Below the pieces are notes generated by a model, which was not told the DNA's origin, ran no database searches, and saw only the letters and a list, made by a program, of their open reading frames with translations. 64,000 bases of DNA from Variovorax paradoxus (GTDB lineage: Bacteria; Pseudomonadota; Gammaproteobacteria; Burkholderiales; Burkholderiaceae_C), in contig NZ_JAGGNW010000007.1 in NCBI RefSeq assembly GCF_018614875.1, positions 106,004-170,003 of the forward strand, written 5' to 3'. Made by a program: the position numbers and the translations under genes. Positions within the stretch are counted from its first letter, which is position 1, and every line of letters begins with the position of its first letter. Positions 48,374 through 63,703 of this stretch are shown here, piece by piece.

Positions 48374-50500
48374 ATGCCGACCGCTGCGCTCCCTGTTTTT
48401 TCCGCCACCGGCGCCGCCGGCGCCACCCAGGCCGAGCGCCTGGCCGCGGCGCTCTCGGCGCTCAACGACGAGCAGCGCGCCGCGGTCGAGCACGGCGTTG
48501 GCACGCTGGTCGGGCGCGACGAGCGTCCGCTGCTGGTGATCGCCGGCGCGGGCTCCGGCAAGACCAGCACGCTGGCGCACCGGGTGGCGCACCTCATTGC
48601 CGGCGGGGTCGATCCGCAGCGCCTGCTGCTTTTGACCTTCTCGCGCCGCGCGGCGCAGGAAATGGAGCGCCGCGCGGGCCAGGTGCTGGCGCGCGTGCTC
48701 GGGCTCAAGTCCGACAAGCCGCCCGCGCTGCCATGGGCCGGCACCTTCCACGGCATCGGCGCGCGCCTGCTGCGCGAATACGCCGCGCACATCGGCCTGA
48801 ACGACCACTTCACGATCCACGACCGCGGCGACGCCGAGGACCTGATGGGCATGGTGCGCCACGAGCTCGGCCTGTCGTCGAGCGTGAACCGCTTTCCGCG
48901 CAAGGGCACCTGTCTTTCGATCTATTCGCGCTGCGTCAACACGCGCGCGCCGTTGGCCGAGGTGCTGGCGGAGGCCTTCCCGTGGTGCGCCGAGTGGGAA
49001 GCCGAGCTCAAGCGCCTGTTCGGCGCCTATGTCGAGGCCAAGCAGCAGCAGAACGTGCTCGACTACGACGACCTGCTGCTCTACTGGGCCGGCATGGTGG
49101 CCGAGCCCGCGCTGGCGGCGCTGGTCGGCGCGCGCTTCGACCACGTGCTGGTCGACGAGTACCAGGACACCAACCTGCTGCAGGCCTCCATCCTGCGGGC
49201 GCTCAAGCCCGACGGCCGCGGCGTGACGGTGGTGGGCGACGATGCGCAGTCGATCTACTCGTTTCGCGGCGCAACGGTACGTAACATCCTCGACTTTCCG
49301 TCGCAGTTCTCGCAGGCCGCGCGCGTGGTCACGCTGGAGCGCAACTACCGCTCCACCCAGCCGATTCTCGATGTCTCGAACCGGGTCATTGCGCAGGCCG
49401 CCGAGCGGCATGCCAAGACGCTCTGGACCGACAAGCCCTCCGCGGGCCGGCCGCAGCTGGTGCTGGTGCCCGACGAGGCGCAGCAGGCCGTCTGGGTGGC
49501 CGACAAGGTGCTGGCGCACCGCGAGGGCGGGCTGGCGCTCAAGTCGCAGGCGGTGCTGTTTCGCGCTTCCACGCACAGCGCGCCGCTCGAACTCGAGCTG
49601 GCGCGCCGCAACATTCCGTTCGTGAAATACGGCGGCCTCAAGTTTCTCGAGGCTTCGCATGTGAAGGACCTGCTCGCGGTGCTGCGCTTCGCCGAAAACC
49701 CGCGCGGGCGCATGGCGGGTTTTCGCGTCACGCAGCTCATTCCGGGCATCGGCCCCGCCACGGGCGCGCGGCTGCTCGATGCCATGGACCAGGCGGCCGA
49801 TCCGGTGGCGGCGGTGCGCGAGTTCGTGCCGCCGCCCGCCGCACGCGCGGAATGGGCGGTGTTTGCCGAAGCCTATGCCGCGCTGTGCGCGCCCTCGCTG
49901 CCGTGGCCGGCCGATGTGGAGCTCGCGCTGCGCTGGTACCTGCCGCACCTCGACCGGCTCTATGACGACCCCTCCGGCGTGCGGCGCGGCGACGTCGAGC
50001 AGCTGGCGCGGCTGGCGTCGGGCTATGGCTCGCGCGAGCGCTTTCTGACCGAGCTCACGCTCGATCCGCCCGAGGCCACCAGCGACAGGCCGGGCCCGCC
50101 CTCGCTCGACGAGGACTACCTGATCCTGTCCACCATCCACTCGGCCAAGGGACAGGAGTGGAATTCGGTGCATGTGCTCAACGTGGTCGACGGCTGCCTG
50201 CCGGCCGACGTGGCGCAGGGCGCGCACGAACTCGAGGAGGAGCGGCGGCTGCTTTATGTGGCGATGACGCGGGCGCGCGACCATCTGCATCTTCTGGTGC
50301 CGCAGCGCTTCTACGTGACGCAGCAGGCCGTGCGCGGCGACCGGCACCTGTATGCCAACCGCACGCGCTTCATTTCCGAACGCGATCTTGCGGGCTTCGA
50401 GCAGCAGACCTGGCCGCCGCCGCCGGAGCGCCCGCCCGCGGTGCCGCCGCCGGCCGCGGTGATCGACCTGCGCAACCGCATGCGCGCCGCCTGGAGCTGA
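48374..50500 (+). CDS. UvrD/Rep-family 3'-5' DNA helicase
   Basis: Superfamily 1A helicase of 708 residues from the ATG at 48374. Motifs: Q motif LNDEQRAAV, Walker A GAGSGKTST (58-66), LTFSRRAAQEMERRA (Ia), VDEYQDTN (II), GDDAQSIYSFRGA (III), LERNYRST (IV), STIHSAKGQEWNSVHV (V) and LLYVAMTRARDHLHLL (VI). The two inserted domains are smaller than in E. coli UvrD, and the C-terminus is proline-rich (PPPPERPPAVPPPAAV). Motif III reads DDAQSIY where UvrD and Rep have DDDQSIY; it could be one of the additional UvrD-like helicases rather than UvrD itself. Start uncertain: 27 more codons are open upstream. Confidence 0.88.
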   Translation: MPTAALPVFSATGAAGATQAERLAAALSALNDEQRAAVEHGVGTLVGRDERPLLVIAGAGSGKTSTLAHRVAHLIAGGVDPQRLLLLTFSRRAAQEMERRAGQVLARVLGLKSDKPPALPWAGTFHGIGARLLREYAAHIGLNDHFTIHDRGDAEDLMGMVRHELGLSSSVNRFPRKGTCLSIYSRCVNTRAPLAEVLAEAFPWCAEWEAELKRLFGAYVEAKQQQNVLDYDDLLLYWAGMVAEPALAALVGARFDHVLVDEYQDTNLLQASILRALKPDGRGVTVVGDDAQSIYSFRGATVRNILDFPSQFSQAARVVTLERNYRSTQPILDVSNRVIAQAAERHAKTLWTDKPSAGRPQLVLVPDEAQQAVWVADKVLAHREGGLALKSQAVLFRASTHSAPLELELARRNIPFVKYGGLKFLEASHVKDLLAVLRFAENPRGRMAGFRVTQLIPGIGPATGARLLDAMDQAADPVAAVREFVPPPAARAEWAVFAEAYAALCAPSLPWPADVELALRWYLPHLDRLYDDPSGVRRGDVEQLARLASGYGSRERFLTELTLDPPEATSDRPGPPSLDEDYLILSTIHSAKGQEWNSVHVLNVVDGCLPADVAQGAHELEEERRLLYVAMTRARDHLHLLVPQRFYVTQQAVRGDRHLYANRTRFISERDLAGFEQQTWPPPPERPPAVPPPAAVIDLRNRMRAAWS

Positions 50501-50813
50501 ACCGGCAGGCCCTTTGCCCGGCAGGGGCACCGGCGGTGACGCACTGAAACACTTGCTGCCAAAGTGCCGCATCGGTGGGCGCAGCCTGCGTCGGCAGCTA
50601 TGGAATCGCTAGCGCAGTGGCGCATGGCCCGCAGGCGCCGGCCACCCGGAGAAGTTCGCTATTGCAATACCGTGACAGCTTGGGCATAGTGAATCGACCG
50701 TTTCTTCTTTCTCTTCTCTTCTCTCCCCTCCCCAACCCACACCTGTTTCGCCGGCCACGCACCATCCCGGAGCGGGGCCATTTTCCCAACCGTCAATTCT
50801 CAGGAGGTCATTC
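50501..50813. other. Intergenic region before hpf, 313 bp, with pyrimidine tract
   Basis: A 36-base stretch (50700-50735) is almost pure C and T (TTTCTTCTTTCTCTTCTC and on). Upstream, TTGCAATACCGTGACAG and GGGCATAGTG near 50660-50690 could be promoter parts, but no clean sigma-70 or sigma-54 site was found. AGGAGG lies 6-7 bases before the hpf ATG. No gene is seen. Confidence 0.45.
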
Positions 50814-51143
50814 ATGAATTTGACGATCAGCGGTCATCACCTCGACGTCACCCCTGCCTTGCGCACCTACGTCACGAGCAAGCTGGACCGGATCACACGG
50901 CACTTCGACCAGGTGGTCGATGTGAAGGTGCTCCTCACGGTGGAAAAGCAGAAGGAAAAGGAACGCCGCCAAAGGGCGGAGTGCAACATTCACGTCAAGG
51001 GTAACGACATGTTCGCGGAGTCGAGCCACGCTGATCTCTACGCTGCGGTCGATGAACTGGTCGACAAGCTCGACCGCCAGGTGGTGCGCCACAAGGATCG
51101 CCTGCAGGACCATCATCACGCCGCGGCCAAGCGCGTGATGTAG
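50814..51143 (+). CDS. hpf: Ribosome hibernation promoting factor, short type
   Basis: Protein of 109 residues: [20 protein letters not shown] at the start, [20 protein letters not shown] and the C-terminal basic helix ([20 protein letters not shown]). The short HPF/YfiA length means it lacks the dimerising C-terminal domain of long HPF. It binds the decoding region of idle 30S subunits. A terminator follows, separating it from ptsN. The rpoN gene usually found upstream is not here. Confidence 0.93.
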   Translation: MNLTISGHHLDVTPALRTYVTSKLDRITRHFDQVVDVKVLLTVEKQKEKERRQRAECNIHVKGNDMFAESSHADLYAAVDELVDKLDRQVVRHKDRLQDHHHAAAKRVM

Positions 51144-51177
51144 AGAGCCCGGACAGGGGTCCCACGGCCCTGCCGCA

Positions 51178-51199
51178 AGCCGCCTCCGGGCGGCTTTTT
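51178..51199 (+). terminator. Rho-independent terminator after hpf
   Basis: Stem AGCCGCC / GGCGGCT with tetraloop TCCG, then TTTTT; located 35 bp after the hpf stop. Confidence 0.9.
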
Positions 51200-51323
51200 G
51201 CTGCCTGTTTTTTAATCACCGCCCGCGGCGCCGGCGAGGCCTTCCGGCAACATGTAGACAAAAAGTAAGTAACGGGAGTGGGGGTTTTTACCAAGCAGGT
51301 GCATAATCGCCCCCGCTCCCACC

Positions 51324-51791
51324 ATGAATCGCCTCGCGTCCATCCTGCCGCCCGCTCAAGTGCTTGTGAGCGTTGACGCTACCAGCAAGAAACGTGCTTT
51401 CGAAGAAGCCGGCCTGCTGTTCGAGAGCCTTCACGGCCTTGCCCGCGCCCTGATCACCGACAGCCTGTTCGCGCGCGAACGGCTCGGCTCCACCGGGCTC
51501 GGCCACGGGGTGGCCATTCCGCATGGCCGCATCAAGGGCCTCAAGGCTCCCATGGCCGCGGTCTTCCAGCTGGCGAACCCGATCGGTTTCGACGCGCCGG
51601 ACGAGCAGCCCGTCGGGCTCCTGATCTTCCTGCTGGTGCCCGAGGCGGCCACCCAGAAGCACCTTGAAATCCTCTCCGAGATCGCCGAACTGCTGAGCGA
51701 CGCCGCCCTGCGCGAACAGATCAAGTCGAGCACCGACGCGGCCGAACTGCACGGACTCATTGCCGGCTGGCAATCGACCCAAATCGCCTGA
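51324..51791 (+). CDS. ptsN: PTS IIA-type nitrogen-regulatory protein
   Basis: EIIA-Ntr of 155 residues. GLGHGVAIPHGRIKGL (58-73) holds the phosphorylated histidine H67; FDAPDEQPVGLLIFLLVPE and HLEILSEIAELLSD are family blocks. It accepts phosphate from NPr in the nitrogen-related phosphotransferase chain and signals to metabolism and K+ transport. It lies upstream of hprK, whose kinase acts on an HPr-like partner; the two are separated by a dispersed repeat. Confidence 0.94.
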   Translation: MNRLASILPPAQVLVSVDATSKKRAFEEAGLLFESLHGLARALITDSLFARERLGSTGLGHGVAIPHGRIKGLKAPMAAVFQLANPIGFDAPDEQPVGLLIFLLVPEAATQKHLEILSEIAELLSDAALREQIKSSTDAAELHGLIAGWQSTQIA

Positions 51792-51797
51792 CCTGTA

Positions 51798-51892
51798 GCT
51801 CGCCCCCAGGCTGCGCGCACTTCGTGCCGCTTCGCCCACCCCCTGCCGGTGGCAATACCGGTGGCCCGGCAAAGCCGGTTCCACGGTATTCT
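51798..51892. repeat. 93-bp dispersed repeat, copy B
   Basis: Begins (TA)GCTCGCCCCCAGGCT seven bases after the ptsN stop and runs to CACGGTATT. It is the reverse-oriented match of copy A at 5575-5670, with shared blocks GCACTTCGTG, CACCCCCTGCCGG and GGCCCGGCAAAGCCGGTTCC. It contains the inner hairpin CCGGC-AAA-GCCGG. Confidence 0.85.
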
Positions 51893-51936
51893 GCGCAACG
51901 CAAAAACTTGGGCGCCAAGCGCCTGCCACTGAACGC

Positions 51937-52896
51937 ATGAAGCCGACCGTCATCAGCGCCGACGCCATGTTCGAGGAATTCCGCGGGTCGCTCCGCTGGG
52001 AATGGCTCGCCGGGCTCGGTGCGTCAGAGCGCCAGTTCGACCCTGAAGTCATCAGCCGCGCCCAGTCGGCCGCGGACCTGGTCGGCTACCTCAATTACAT
52101 CCACCCGTACCGCGTGCAGATCCTGGGCGCGCGCGAAGTGGCCTACCTGACGCGCGGCAGCCAGGAAGACTGCGCCCGGCGCATTGCCCGCATCGTCACC
52201 CTGGAGCCGCCCATGCTGGTGCTGGCCGACGGCCAGGCCGCGCCGGACGAGCTGCTGTCGATTTGCGAGCGCGCCCAGCTGCCGCTGTTCGCCACGCGCG
52301 AGTCGTCGGCCTTCGTGATCGACCTGCTGCGGGCCTACCTGTCCAAGCATTTCGCGGAGCGCACCTCGATGCACGGGGTGTTCATGGACATCCTGGGCAT
52401 GGGGGTCATGATCACCGGCGAATCCGGGCTCGGCAAAAGCGAGCTCGGGCTGGAACTGATTTCGCGCGGCAACGGCCTGGTGGCCGACGACGCGGTCGAT
52501 CTTTTCCGCATCAACCAGAACACCATCGAGGGCCGCTGCCCCGACCTGCTGCTCAACCTGCTGGAGGTGCGCGGCATCGGCTTGCTGGACATCCGCGCGA
52601 TCTTCGGCGAGACGGCGGTGCGGCGGAAGATGCGGCTCAAGCTCATCGTGCACCTGGTGCGGCGCGACAGCTTCGAGCGCGACTACGAACGCATGCCCTC
52701 GGCGCCGCTCACGCAGGACGTGCTGGGCATTGCGGTGCGCAAGGTCGTCATCCAGGTGGTGGCCGGGCGCAACATCGCCGTGCTGGTGGAAGCCGCCGTG
52801 CGCAATTCGATCCTGCAGCTGCGCGGCATCGACACCTATGCCGATTTCGTGGCGCGCCACCACAAGGCGATGGAAGGCGGACGCGACGGGGACTGA
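51937..52896 (+). CDS. hprK: HPr kinase/phosphorylase
   Basis: Protein of 319 residues. N-terminal regulatory domain, then H146 ([11 protein letters not shown]), P-loop GESGLGKS (161-168), VADDAVDLF and the signature [15 protein letters not shown]. It phosphorylates and dephosphorylates HPr at serine. In Proteobacteria it tends to accompany ptsN-type PTS genes, as here. No Shine-Dalgarno stands out. It ends 4 bp from the convergent fur gene. Confidence 0.95.
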   Translation: MKPTVISADAMFEEFRGSLRWEWLAGLGASERQFDPEVISRAQSAADLVGYLNYIHPYRVQILGAREVAYLTRGSQEDCARRIARIVTLEPPMLVLADGQAAPDELLSICERAQLPLFATRESSAFVIDLLRAYLSKHFAERTSMHGVFMDILGMGVMITGESGLGKSELGLELISRGNGLVADDAVDLFRINQNTIEGRCPDLLLNLLEVRGIGLLDIRAIFGETAVRRKMRLKLIVHLVRRDSFERDYERMPSAPLTQDVLGIAVRKVVIQVVAGRNIAVLVEAAVRNSILQLRGIDTYADFVARHHKAMEGGRDGD

Positions 52897-52900
52897 CGGC

Positions 52901-53320
52901 CTACCGTTTACTTACGCAGTCGCCGCACAGGCCGTAGAGCGACATCGCGTGGTCCTGCAGGATCCAGCCCTTGTCCTTGGCGATCATCTGCTGGCGGCGC
53001 TCGATCTCGGCGTCGTAGAACTCCTCGACCTTGCCGCACGAGGTGCAGATCAGGTGGTCGTGGTGCGTGCCCTCGTTCAGCTCGTAGACCGCCTTGCCGC
53101 TTTCGAAATGGCTGCGCTCGAGGATGCCGGCCTGCTCGAACTGCGTCAGCACGCGGTAGACGGTGGCCAGGCCGATGTCGGAGTGCTCGTTCAGAAGCAC
53201 GCGAAAGACATCTTCGGCCGTCATGTGGCGCTGGCTGCCGGCCTGGAAGATCTCGAGGATCTTCAGGCGTGGCAGGGTGGCCTTGAGGCCGGTGTTCTTG
53301 AGTTCGTCGATGTTGGCCAT
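52901..53320 (-). CDS. fur: Ferric uptake regulator
   Basis: Iron-responsive DNA-binding repressor of 139 residues. Winged helix 1-80 ([30 protein letters not shown]), metal and dimer domain with [10 protein letters not shown] (86-95) and CGDC (132-135). The ATG at 53320 has AGGAACC upstream; the 22 extra codons in frame run into the divergent promoter. Back to back with bamE, a pairing conserved in many Beta- and Gammaproteobacteria. Confidence 0.96.
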   Translation of the reverse strand: MANIDELKNTGLKATLPRLKILEIFQAGSQRHMTAEDVFRVLLNEHSDIGLATVYRVLTQFEQAGILERSHFESGKAVYELNEGTHHDHLICTSCGKVEEFYDAEIERRQQMIAKDKGWILQDHAMSLYGLCGDCVSKR

Positions 53321-53409
53321 GATGGTTCCTGCGCCCTGGGCTGCAGACGGGCCCCCAAAGGGCCAGCCGCTACAATGGCCGATCATATCGCTACCCCCTT
53401 TTTCCTCCC

Positions 53410-53970
53410 ATGCCTGCCATTCTCCAACGCCGTCCCTGGCTGCTGGCTGCGGCCGTCGCCGCGACGTTCTGCCTCGGCGCCTGCAGCGGCTTCAGCGATC
53501 GCACGCGTGGTGCGCTGACGGCCATCACGCCCTACAAGGTCGAAGTGGTCCAGGGCAACTTCGTGTCGAAGGAACAGGTCGAGGCGCTCAAGCCCGGCAT
53601 GTCGCGCCAGCAGGTGCGTGAAATCCTCGGCACGTCGCTGCTGACCGACGTCTTCCACAAGGATCGCTGGGACTACGTCTTCACGATCAAGCGCCAGGGC
53701 GTCGATCCCCAGGAACGCCGCCTGACCGTCTTCTTCAACGGCGAACTGCTCGAGCGCTTCGAGGGCGACCCGATGCCCAGCGAGGAAGAGTTCGTCGCCA
53801 CGCTCGACACCCGCAAGAAGAGCGGCAAGATTCCGCCGCTCGAGGCGTCGGAAGAAGAACTCAAGAAATTCGCCCCCAAGGAAGACGGCAAGAAGGCCGA
53901 TGCCACCGCGACGGCAACCAGCCTGCCGCCGCTTCCTGCCGCCTATCCCCCGCTCGAAGCCGCGCGCTGA
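53410..53970 (+). CDS. bamE: Outer-membrane assembly lipoprotein BamE
   Basis: Lipoprotein of 186 residues. The lipobox LGAC gives lipidated C25. The SmpA/OmlA fold follows: [40 protein letters not shown] and WDYVF. The C-terminal ~55 residues (Lys/Glu-rich, then [13 protein letters not shown]) form an extension beyond E. coli BamE (113 residues). Part of the BAM complex that inserts beta-barrel proteins. Its upstream region (53321-53409) is shared with fur and contains TACAAT near 53372. Confidence 0.93.
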   Translation: MPAILQRRPWLLAAAVAATFCLGACSGFSDRTRGALTAITPYKVEVVQGNFVSKEQVEALKPGMSRQQVREILGTSLLTDVFHKDRWDYVFTIKRQGVDPQERRLTVFFNGELLERFEGDPMPSEEEFVATLDTRKKSGKIPPLEASEEELKKFAPKEDGKKADATATATSLPPLPAAYPPLEAAR

Positions 53971-54063
53971 GCAGGCGCCAAGCAGAGGGCGAGGGCGGGT
54001 GCACCCCGCCGGGTCAGGCGGGCATGTGCCGGTCTCCATGCCAATTTCGAAGGCTGAATCCGC

Positions 54064-54921
54064 GTGACTGAATCCATTTCTTCCAATTCTTCGTCCCTTT
54101 CCGAGTCTTCCACGCCCGCCCTGCGGCGCATCGCGATCGCGGGCGCTTCGGGCCGCATGGGCCGCATGCTGGTCGAGGCGGTGCGCGAGGCGCAGGACTG
54201 CCGCCTGGCCGGCGCGCTCGACATGGCGGGCAGCGACGCCATCGGCGCCGATGCGGCCGCGTTCCTCGGTTTCACGAGCGGCGTGCCGATCGTGGCCGAC
54301 CTGCGCACCGGCCTGCAGGACGCGCAGGTGCTCATCGACTTCACCAGGCCGGAAGGCACGCTCGCGCACCTCGCGATCTGCCGCGAGCTCGGCGTGCAGG
54401 CCGTGATCGGCACCACCGGCTTCAGCGACGCGCAGAAGGCCGAGATCGCCGAGATCGCGAAGGACATCGCGATCATGGTCTCGCCCAACATGAGCGTGGG
54501 CGTCAACGTCACCTTCAAGCTGCTCGAAATGGCGGCCAAGGCGCTGTCGACGGGCTACGACATCGAGATCATCGAGGCGCACCACCGCCACAAGGTCGAT
54601 GCGCCCTCGGGCACCGCGCTCAAGATGGGCGAGGTCATTGCCGAGGCGCTGGGCCGCGACCTGAAGGAATGCGCCGTCTACGGCCGCGAAGGCATCACCG
54701 GCGAGCGCGACCCGTCGACCATCGGCTTTGCCGCCATCCGCGGCGGCGACATCGTGGGCGACCACACCGTGCTGTTCGCGGGCACCGGCGAGCGCATCGA
54801 GATCACCCACAAGTCGGCCAGCCGCGTCACCTACGCGCAAGGTGCCCTGCGCGCCGTGCGCTTCCTGGCCGGCCAGAAGGCGGGCCTGTTCGACATGTTC
54901 GACGTGCTGGGACTGCGCTGA
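54064..54921 (+). CDS. dapB: 4-hydroxy-tetrahydrodipicolinate reductase
   Basis: Lysine and diaminopimelate pathway enzyme, 285 residues. Nucleotide-binding GASGRMGR (27-34), [10 protein letters not shown], and the active-site block [20 protein letters not shown] near residues 170-189. The start is GTG at 54064 with GAAGG upstream, giving a ~20-residue Ser/Thr-rich leader ([15 protein letters not shown]) before the core; no ATG is available near the core, so this leader seems real. Followed 7 bp later by the ExbB-like gene. Confidence 0.95.
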   Translation: MTESISSNSSSLSESSTPALRRIAIAGASGRMGRMLVEAVREAQDCRLAGALDMAGSDAIGADAAAFLGFTSGVPIVADLRTGLQDAQVLIDFTRPEGTLAHLAICRELGVQAVIGTTGFSDAQKAEIAEIAKDIAIMVSPNMSVGVNVTFKLLEMAAKALSTGYDIEIIEAHHRHKVDAPSGTALKMGEVIAEALGRDLKECAVYGREGITGERDPSTIGFAAIRGGDIVGDHTVLFAGTGERIEITHKSASRVTYAQGALRAVRFLAGQKAGLFDMFDVLGLR

Positions 54922-54928
54922 ACAAGCG

Positions 54929-55636
54929 ATGAGCGTCCTCGAATTGCTCACCCACGGCGACGGCGTCAGCCGGTCGGTGGCGGCGCTGCTGCTCGCGATG
55001 TCGATCTCGAGCTGGGTGGTGATTCTCTGGAAGGCCTGGCTGCTGCGCGGCGGCACGCGCGACGTGCTGCGCAGCATCGCGGCCTTCTGGCAATCGGCCA
55101 CGCTCACTGACGCGCAGCAGCGGCTCAAGGCCTTCGACCGCGCAACGCTGGTGGGGCCGGCGGTGAGCGCCATCAAGAATGCGGCGGCCGCGGATGCAGG
55201 CGATGCAACCCTCGGCGCCACCACGGGCGACCGCAACCAGCGGCTCACGCGAGCGCTGCGCGGCGCGCTGCATGGCGCGCTGCGGCGCCTGCAGTCCGGC
55301 CAGATCCTGCTTGCCACGGTCGGCGCCACGGCGCCCTTCGTGGGTTTGCTCGGCACCGTGTGGGGCATCTACGGCGCGTTGTCGGGCATTGCCGGCCAGA
55401 CCGGCGGCTTCACCATCGACAAGGTGGCCGGACCGGTGGGCGAGGCGCTGGTGATGACGGCCTTCGGCCTGGCCGTGGCCATTCCGGCCGTGCTGGCCTA
55501 CAACGTGTTCGGCCGCGTCATCGGCCGCATCGAAGCCGAGCTCGAAGGCTTTGCGCACGACCTGCTCGGCAGCTTCGGCAGCGCGCCGGCACCCGCCGCG
55601 CCGCCGCCCGCGCGGCCCATGCCCGTGTCGGCCTGA
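54929..55636 (+). CDS. exbB: MotA/TolQ/ExbB-family proton channel protein
   Basis: Inner-membrane protein of 235 residues with three helices (about 15-35, 125-150, 165-190). GATAPFVGLLGTVWGIYGAL is the conserved proton-channel helix. The tail is Pro/Ala-rich (APAPAAPPPARP). The ATG at 54929 is 7 bp after dapB; the longer open frame is a shadow. With the ExbD-like protein it would energise an outer-membrane transporter through TonB, or the Tol system; no tonB or tol gene is in the window, so ExbB is the likelier name rather than a proven one. Confidence 0.88.
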   Translation: MSVLELLTHGDGVSRSVAALLLAMSISSWVVILWKAWLLRGGTRDVLRSIAAFWQSATLTDAQQRLKAFDRATLVGPAVSAIKNAAAADAGDATLGATTGDRNQRLTRALRGALHGALRRLQSGQILLATVGATAPFVGLLGTVWGIYGALSGIAGQTGGFTIDKVAGPVGEALVMTAFGLAVAIPAVLAYNVFGRVIGRIEAELEGFAHDLLGSFGSAPAPAAPPPARPMPVSA

Positions 55637-55660
55637 TCGAACGGGAGCAGGCAGGACGCC

Positions 55661-56131
55661 ATGGCCTTCGGTCGCACCTCCCTGGGCAGCAGTGCCGCCG
55701 GCGGCGGGCGCGCGACGGGGGCCGGCGGACAGCGGCCGCTGTCCGACATCAACGTCACGCCGCTGGTCGACGTGATGCTGGTGCTGCTGGTCATCTTCAT
55801 CATCACCGCGCCGCTGATGGCGAGCTCGATCAAGCTCGACCTGCCGCAGACCGACGCCGGCCAGCCCAACGACACGCCCAAGTTCGTCAGCGTGTCGGTC
55901 GATGCCTCGGGCAAGACCTTCTTCAACGACCAGGCGGTGACGGACGAGGAACTGGCCGCCCGGCTGCAGAAGGCCGCCGCCGACAGCAAGGACACCGAAG
56001 TGCAGCTGCGCGCCGACCAGGCCGTGCCCTACGGCAAGCTGGTGGCGCTGATGGGCATCGCGAACAAGGCGGGCCTGAGCCGCATCGGGTTCGTGACGGA
56101 GGCCGAAGCGGCGCCCGAAAAGCCGCGCTGA
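55661..56131 (+). CDS. exbD: ExbD/TolR-family protein
   Basis: 156 residues with one N-terminal membrane helix, LVDVMLVLLVIFIITAPLM (35-53), carrying the essential proton-relay aspartate D37; periplasmic domain after it (LRADQAVPYGKLVALMGIAN). The cytoplasmic N-terminus is Gly-rich (SSAAGGGRATGAGGQRPLSD). It partners the ExbB-like protein 24 bp upstream. Confidence 0.89.
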   Translation: MAFGRTSLGSSAAGGGRATGAGGQRPLSDINVTPLVDVMLVLLVIFIITAPLMASSIKLDLPQTDAGQPNDTPKFVSVSVDASGKTFFNDQAVTDEELAARLQKAAADSKDTEVQLRADQAVPYGKLVALMGIANKAGLSRIGFVTEAEAAPEKPR

Positions 56132-56141
56132 CCTTGTCTTG

Positions 56142-56165
56142 CTCCTTCCCCCGGAGGGGAGGGAG
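56142..56165. repeat. REP-like palindrome between exbD and glgP
   Basis: CTCCTTCCCC / GGGGAGGGAG inverted repeat in the 46-bp space between two convergent genes. It resembles the element at 3653-3692 in composition and may act as a transcription end for both genes. Confidence 0.4.
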
Positions 56166-56177
56166 AAAGACGAACAC

Positions 56178-58661
<2,484 letters not shown>

Positions 58662-58707
58662 GGGCTTCGGTGAAGAGTGGTTGTGGGGGTTGTGCGCCGT
58701 GGCGCCT

Positions 58708-60192
58708 TCAGGTGCCGGCGGACTCGAGCGCCTGCCGGTAGACCGCAATGTATTGCTCGGCCGCGGTGGCCCAGTCGGCCGGGCGCCGCATGGCATTGCC
58801 GCGCACACGGCGCCAGTCGGGCGCGCGCTGGTAGAGCGCGAAGGCACGCCGCAATGCGCGGCCGTAGTTCGCGGCGTCGAAGCGGTCGAACACGAAACCG
58901 GTGGCGTCGCCGCTGGCCATGTCTTCGAGCGTGCAGTCGACGACCGTGTCGGCCAGGCCGCCGACGCGGCGCACCAGCGGCAGGCTGCCGTACTTGAGAC
59001 CATACATCTGCGTGAGGCCGCAGGGCTCGAAGAGCGAGGGCACCAGCGTCACGTCGCCGCCGCCGAAGAACTGGTGCGCCAGCGTTTCGTTGTAGCCGAC
59101 GGTGACACTGACCGACCGGGGCGCCGCCGCAGCGCGCTCGCGGAAGGCTTCCTCGAGCCAGGCCTCGCCGCTGCCCAGCAGCGCGAGCTGACCGCCTTCG
59201 GCCAGCAGGGTGTCGAGGCCGCCGAGCACGAGGTGCAGGCCCTTCTGCTCGGTGAGCCGGCTGACCAGGATGAAGAGCGGCGCTTCGGGGCGTTCGGCCA
59301 GTCCGAGCTGGTGCTGCAGCACCGCCTTGCAACGCGCCTTGCCAGCCATGTGGCGGCCTTCGGGCGTGTGGTATCCCTGCACCAGCGCGGCGTCGGTGGC
59401 CGGATTCCAGACCTGGTCGTCGACCGCGTTGAGGATGCCCGTGAGCACGTCGCCGCGCAGGCGCAGCAGGCCGTCGAGCCCGAAGCCCTGCTCGGGCGTC
59501 TGGATCTCGCGGGCGTAGGTTGGGCTGACGGTGGTCAGGCGATCCGCGAAGCAGAGGCCGCCCTTCATGAACGACACCTGGCCGTGGTATTCGAGCCCGT
59601 TCATGTGGAACGCCGCCGCGGGCAGGCCGAGGTCGGCAAAGTTCCATGGCGCGGAGAGGCCCTGGTAGGCCAGGTTGTGCACCGTGAACACGCTGCCCAC
59701 GCGGGGCGCGCCGGCCCGCTGCGCGAAGTGCAGGTAGGCCGGCGCCAGCCCCGCATGCCAGTCGTGCGCATGCACGACCTCGGGCTGCCAGGCCGGATCG
59801 AGCCCCTGCGCGAGCTGTGCCGCGGCCCAGCCCAGCAGCGCGAAGCGCCGGTGGTTGTCGCCATAGGGCTCGCGCGTGGTGTCTTCGTAGGGATTGCCGG
59901 GCCGGTCGTACAGCGCCGGCGCATCGATCACGTAGGCGAGGATCGGCGCCGCGCCGTCGATCGCAATGCGGCCCGCGCGCATGCCGAAGCGTTCCTGGCC
60001 CCATGGCGCCGTGAACTCGGCCACCGGCGCCTGGTCGCGCACGCCGGCCAGGATGGCCGGGAAGCCGGGCAGCAGCACCCGCGCGTCCTGTCCGGCGGCC
60101 ATGAGGGCGATCGGCAGCGCGCCGGCCACGTCGGCGAGGCCACCGGTCTTGAGCAGGGGGAAGAGTTCGGCGCTGACCTGGAGGATTCGCAT
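58708..60192 (-). CDS. glgA: Glycogen synthase (ADP-glucose)
   Basis: GT5 glucosyltransferase of 494 residues. Substrate loop [13 protein letters not shown] (16-28), [16 protein letters not shown], and the C-terminal nucleotide site [20 protein letters not shown] followed by GGLADTV. It extends alpha-1,4 chains using the product of the neighbouring glgC. 18 bp separate it from glgC upstream, so the two are surely co-transcribed. Confidence 0.95.
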   Translation of the reverse strand: MRILQVSAELFPLLKTGGLADVAGALPIALMAAGQDARVLLPGFPAILAGVRDQAPVAEFTAPWGQERFGMRAGRIAIDGAAPILAYVIDAPALYDRPGNPYEDTTREPYGDNHRRFALLGWAAAQLAQGLDPAWQPEVVHAHDWHAGLAPAYLHFAQRAGAPRVGSVFTVHNLAYQGLSAPWNFADLGLPAAAFHMNGLEYHGQVSFMKGGLCFADRLTTVSPTYAREIQTPEQGFGLDGLLRLRGDVLTGILNAVDDQVWNPATDAALVQGYHTPEGRHMAGKARCKAVLQHQLGLAERPEAPLFILVSRLTEQKGLHLVLGGLDTLLAEGGQLALLGSGEAWLEEAFRERAAAAPRSVSVTVGYNETLAHQFFGGGDVTLVPSLFEPCGLTQMYGLKYGSLPLVRRVGGLADTVVDCTLEDMASGDATGFVFDRFDAANYGRALRRAFALYQRAPDWRRVRGNAMRRPADWATAAEQYIAVYRQALESAGT

Positions 60193-60210
60193 CGGGGAAG
60201 CGGTGCGGCC

Positions 60211-61521
<1,311 letters not shown>

Positions 61522-61531
61522 CCTGTGTCTC

Positions 61532-61578
61532 CGTTCGTTGTTCGTTCGTCGGGTTCGTCGTCTCGTCGTTCGTCGTCA
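61532..61578. repeat. Short GTTCGTC-type tandem repeat tract
   Basis: About 47 bp made of imperfect CGTTCGT/GTTCGTC/TCGTCGT units in the 100-bp gap between glgX and glgC, just upstream of the glgC ATG. It leaves no clear Shine-Dalgarno for glgC. Confidence 0.6.
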
Positions 61579-61621
61579 GAGTTTCTGCAGCCAGCCTAGC
61601 ACCGTGCGGCGCGGCTGGCTG

Positions 61622-63703
<2,082 letters not shown>

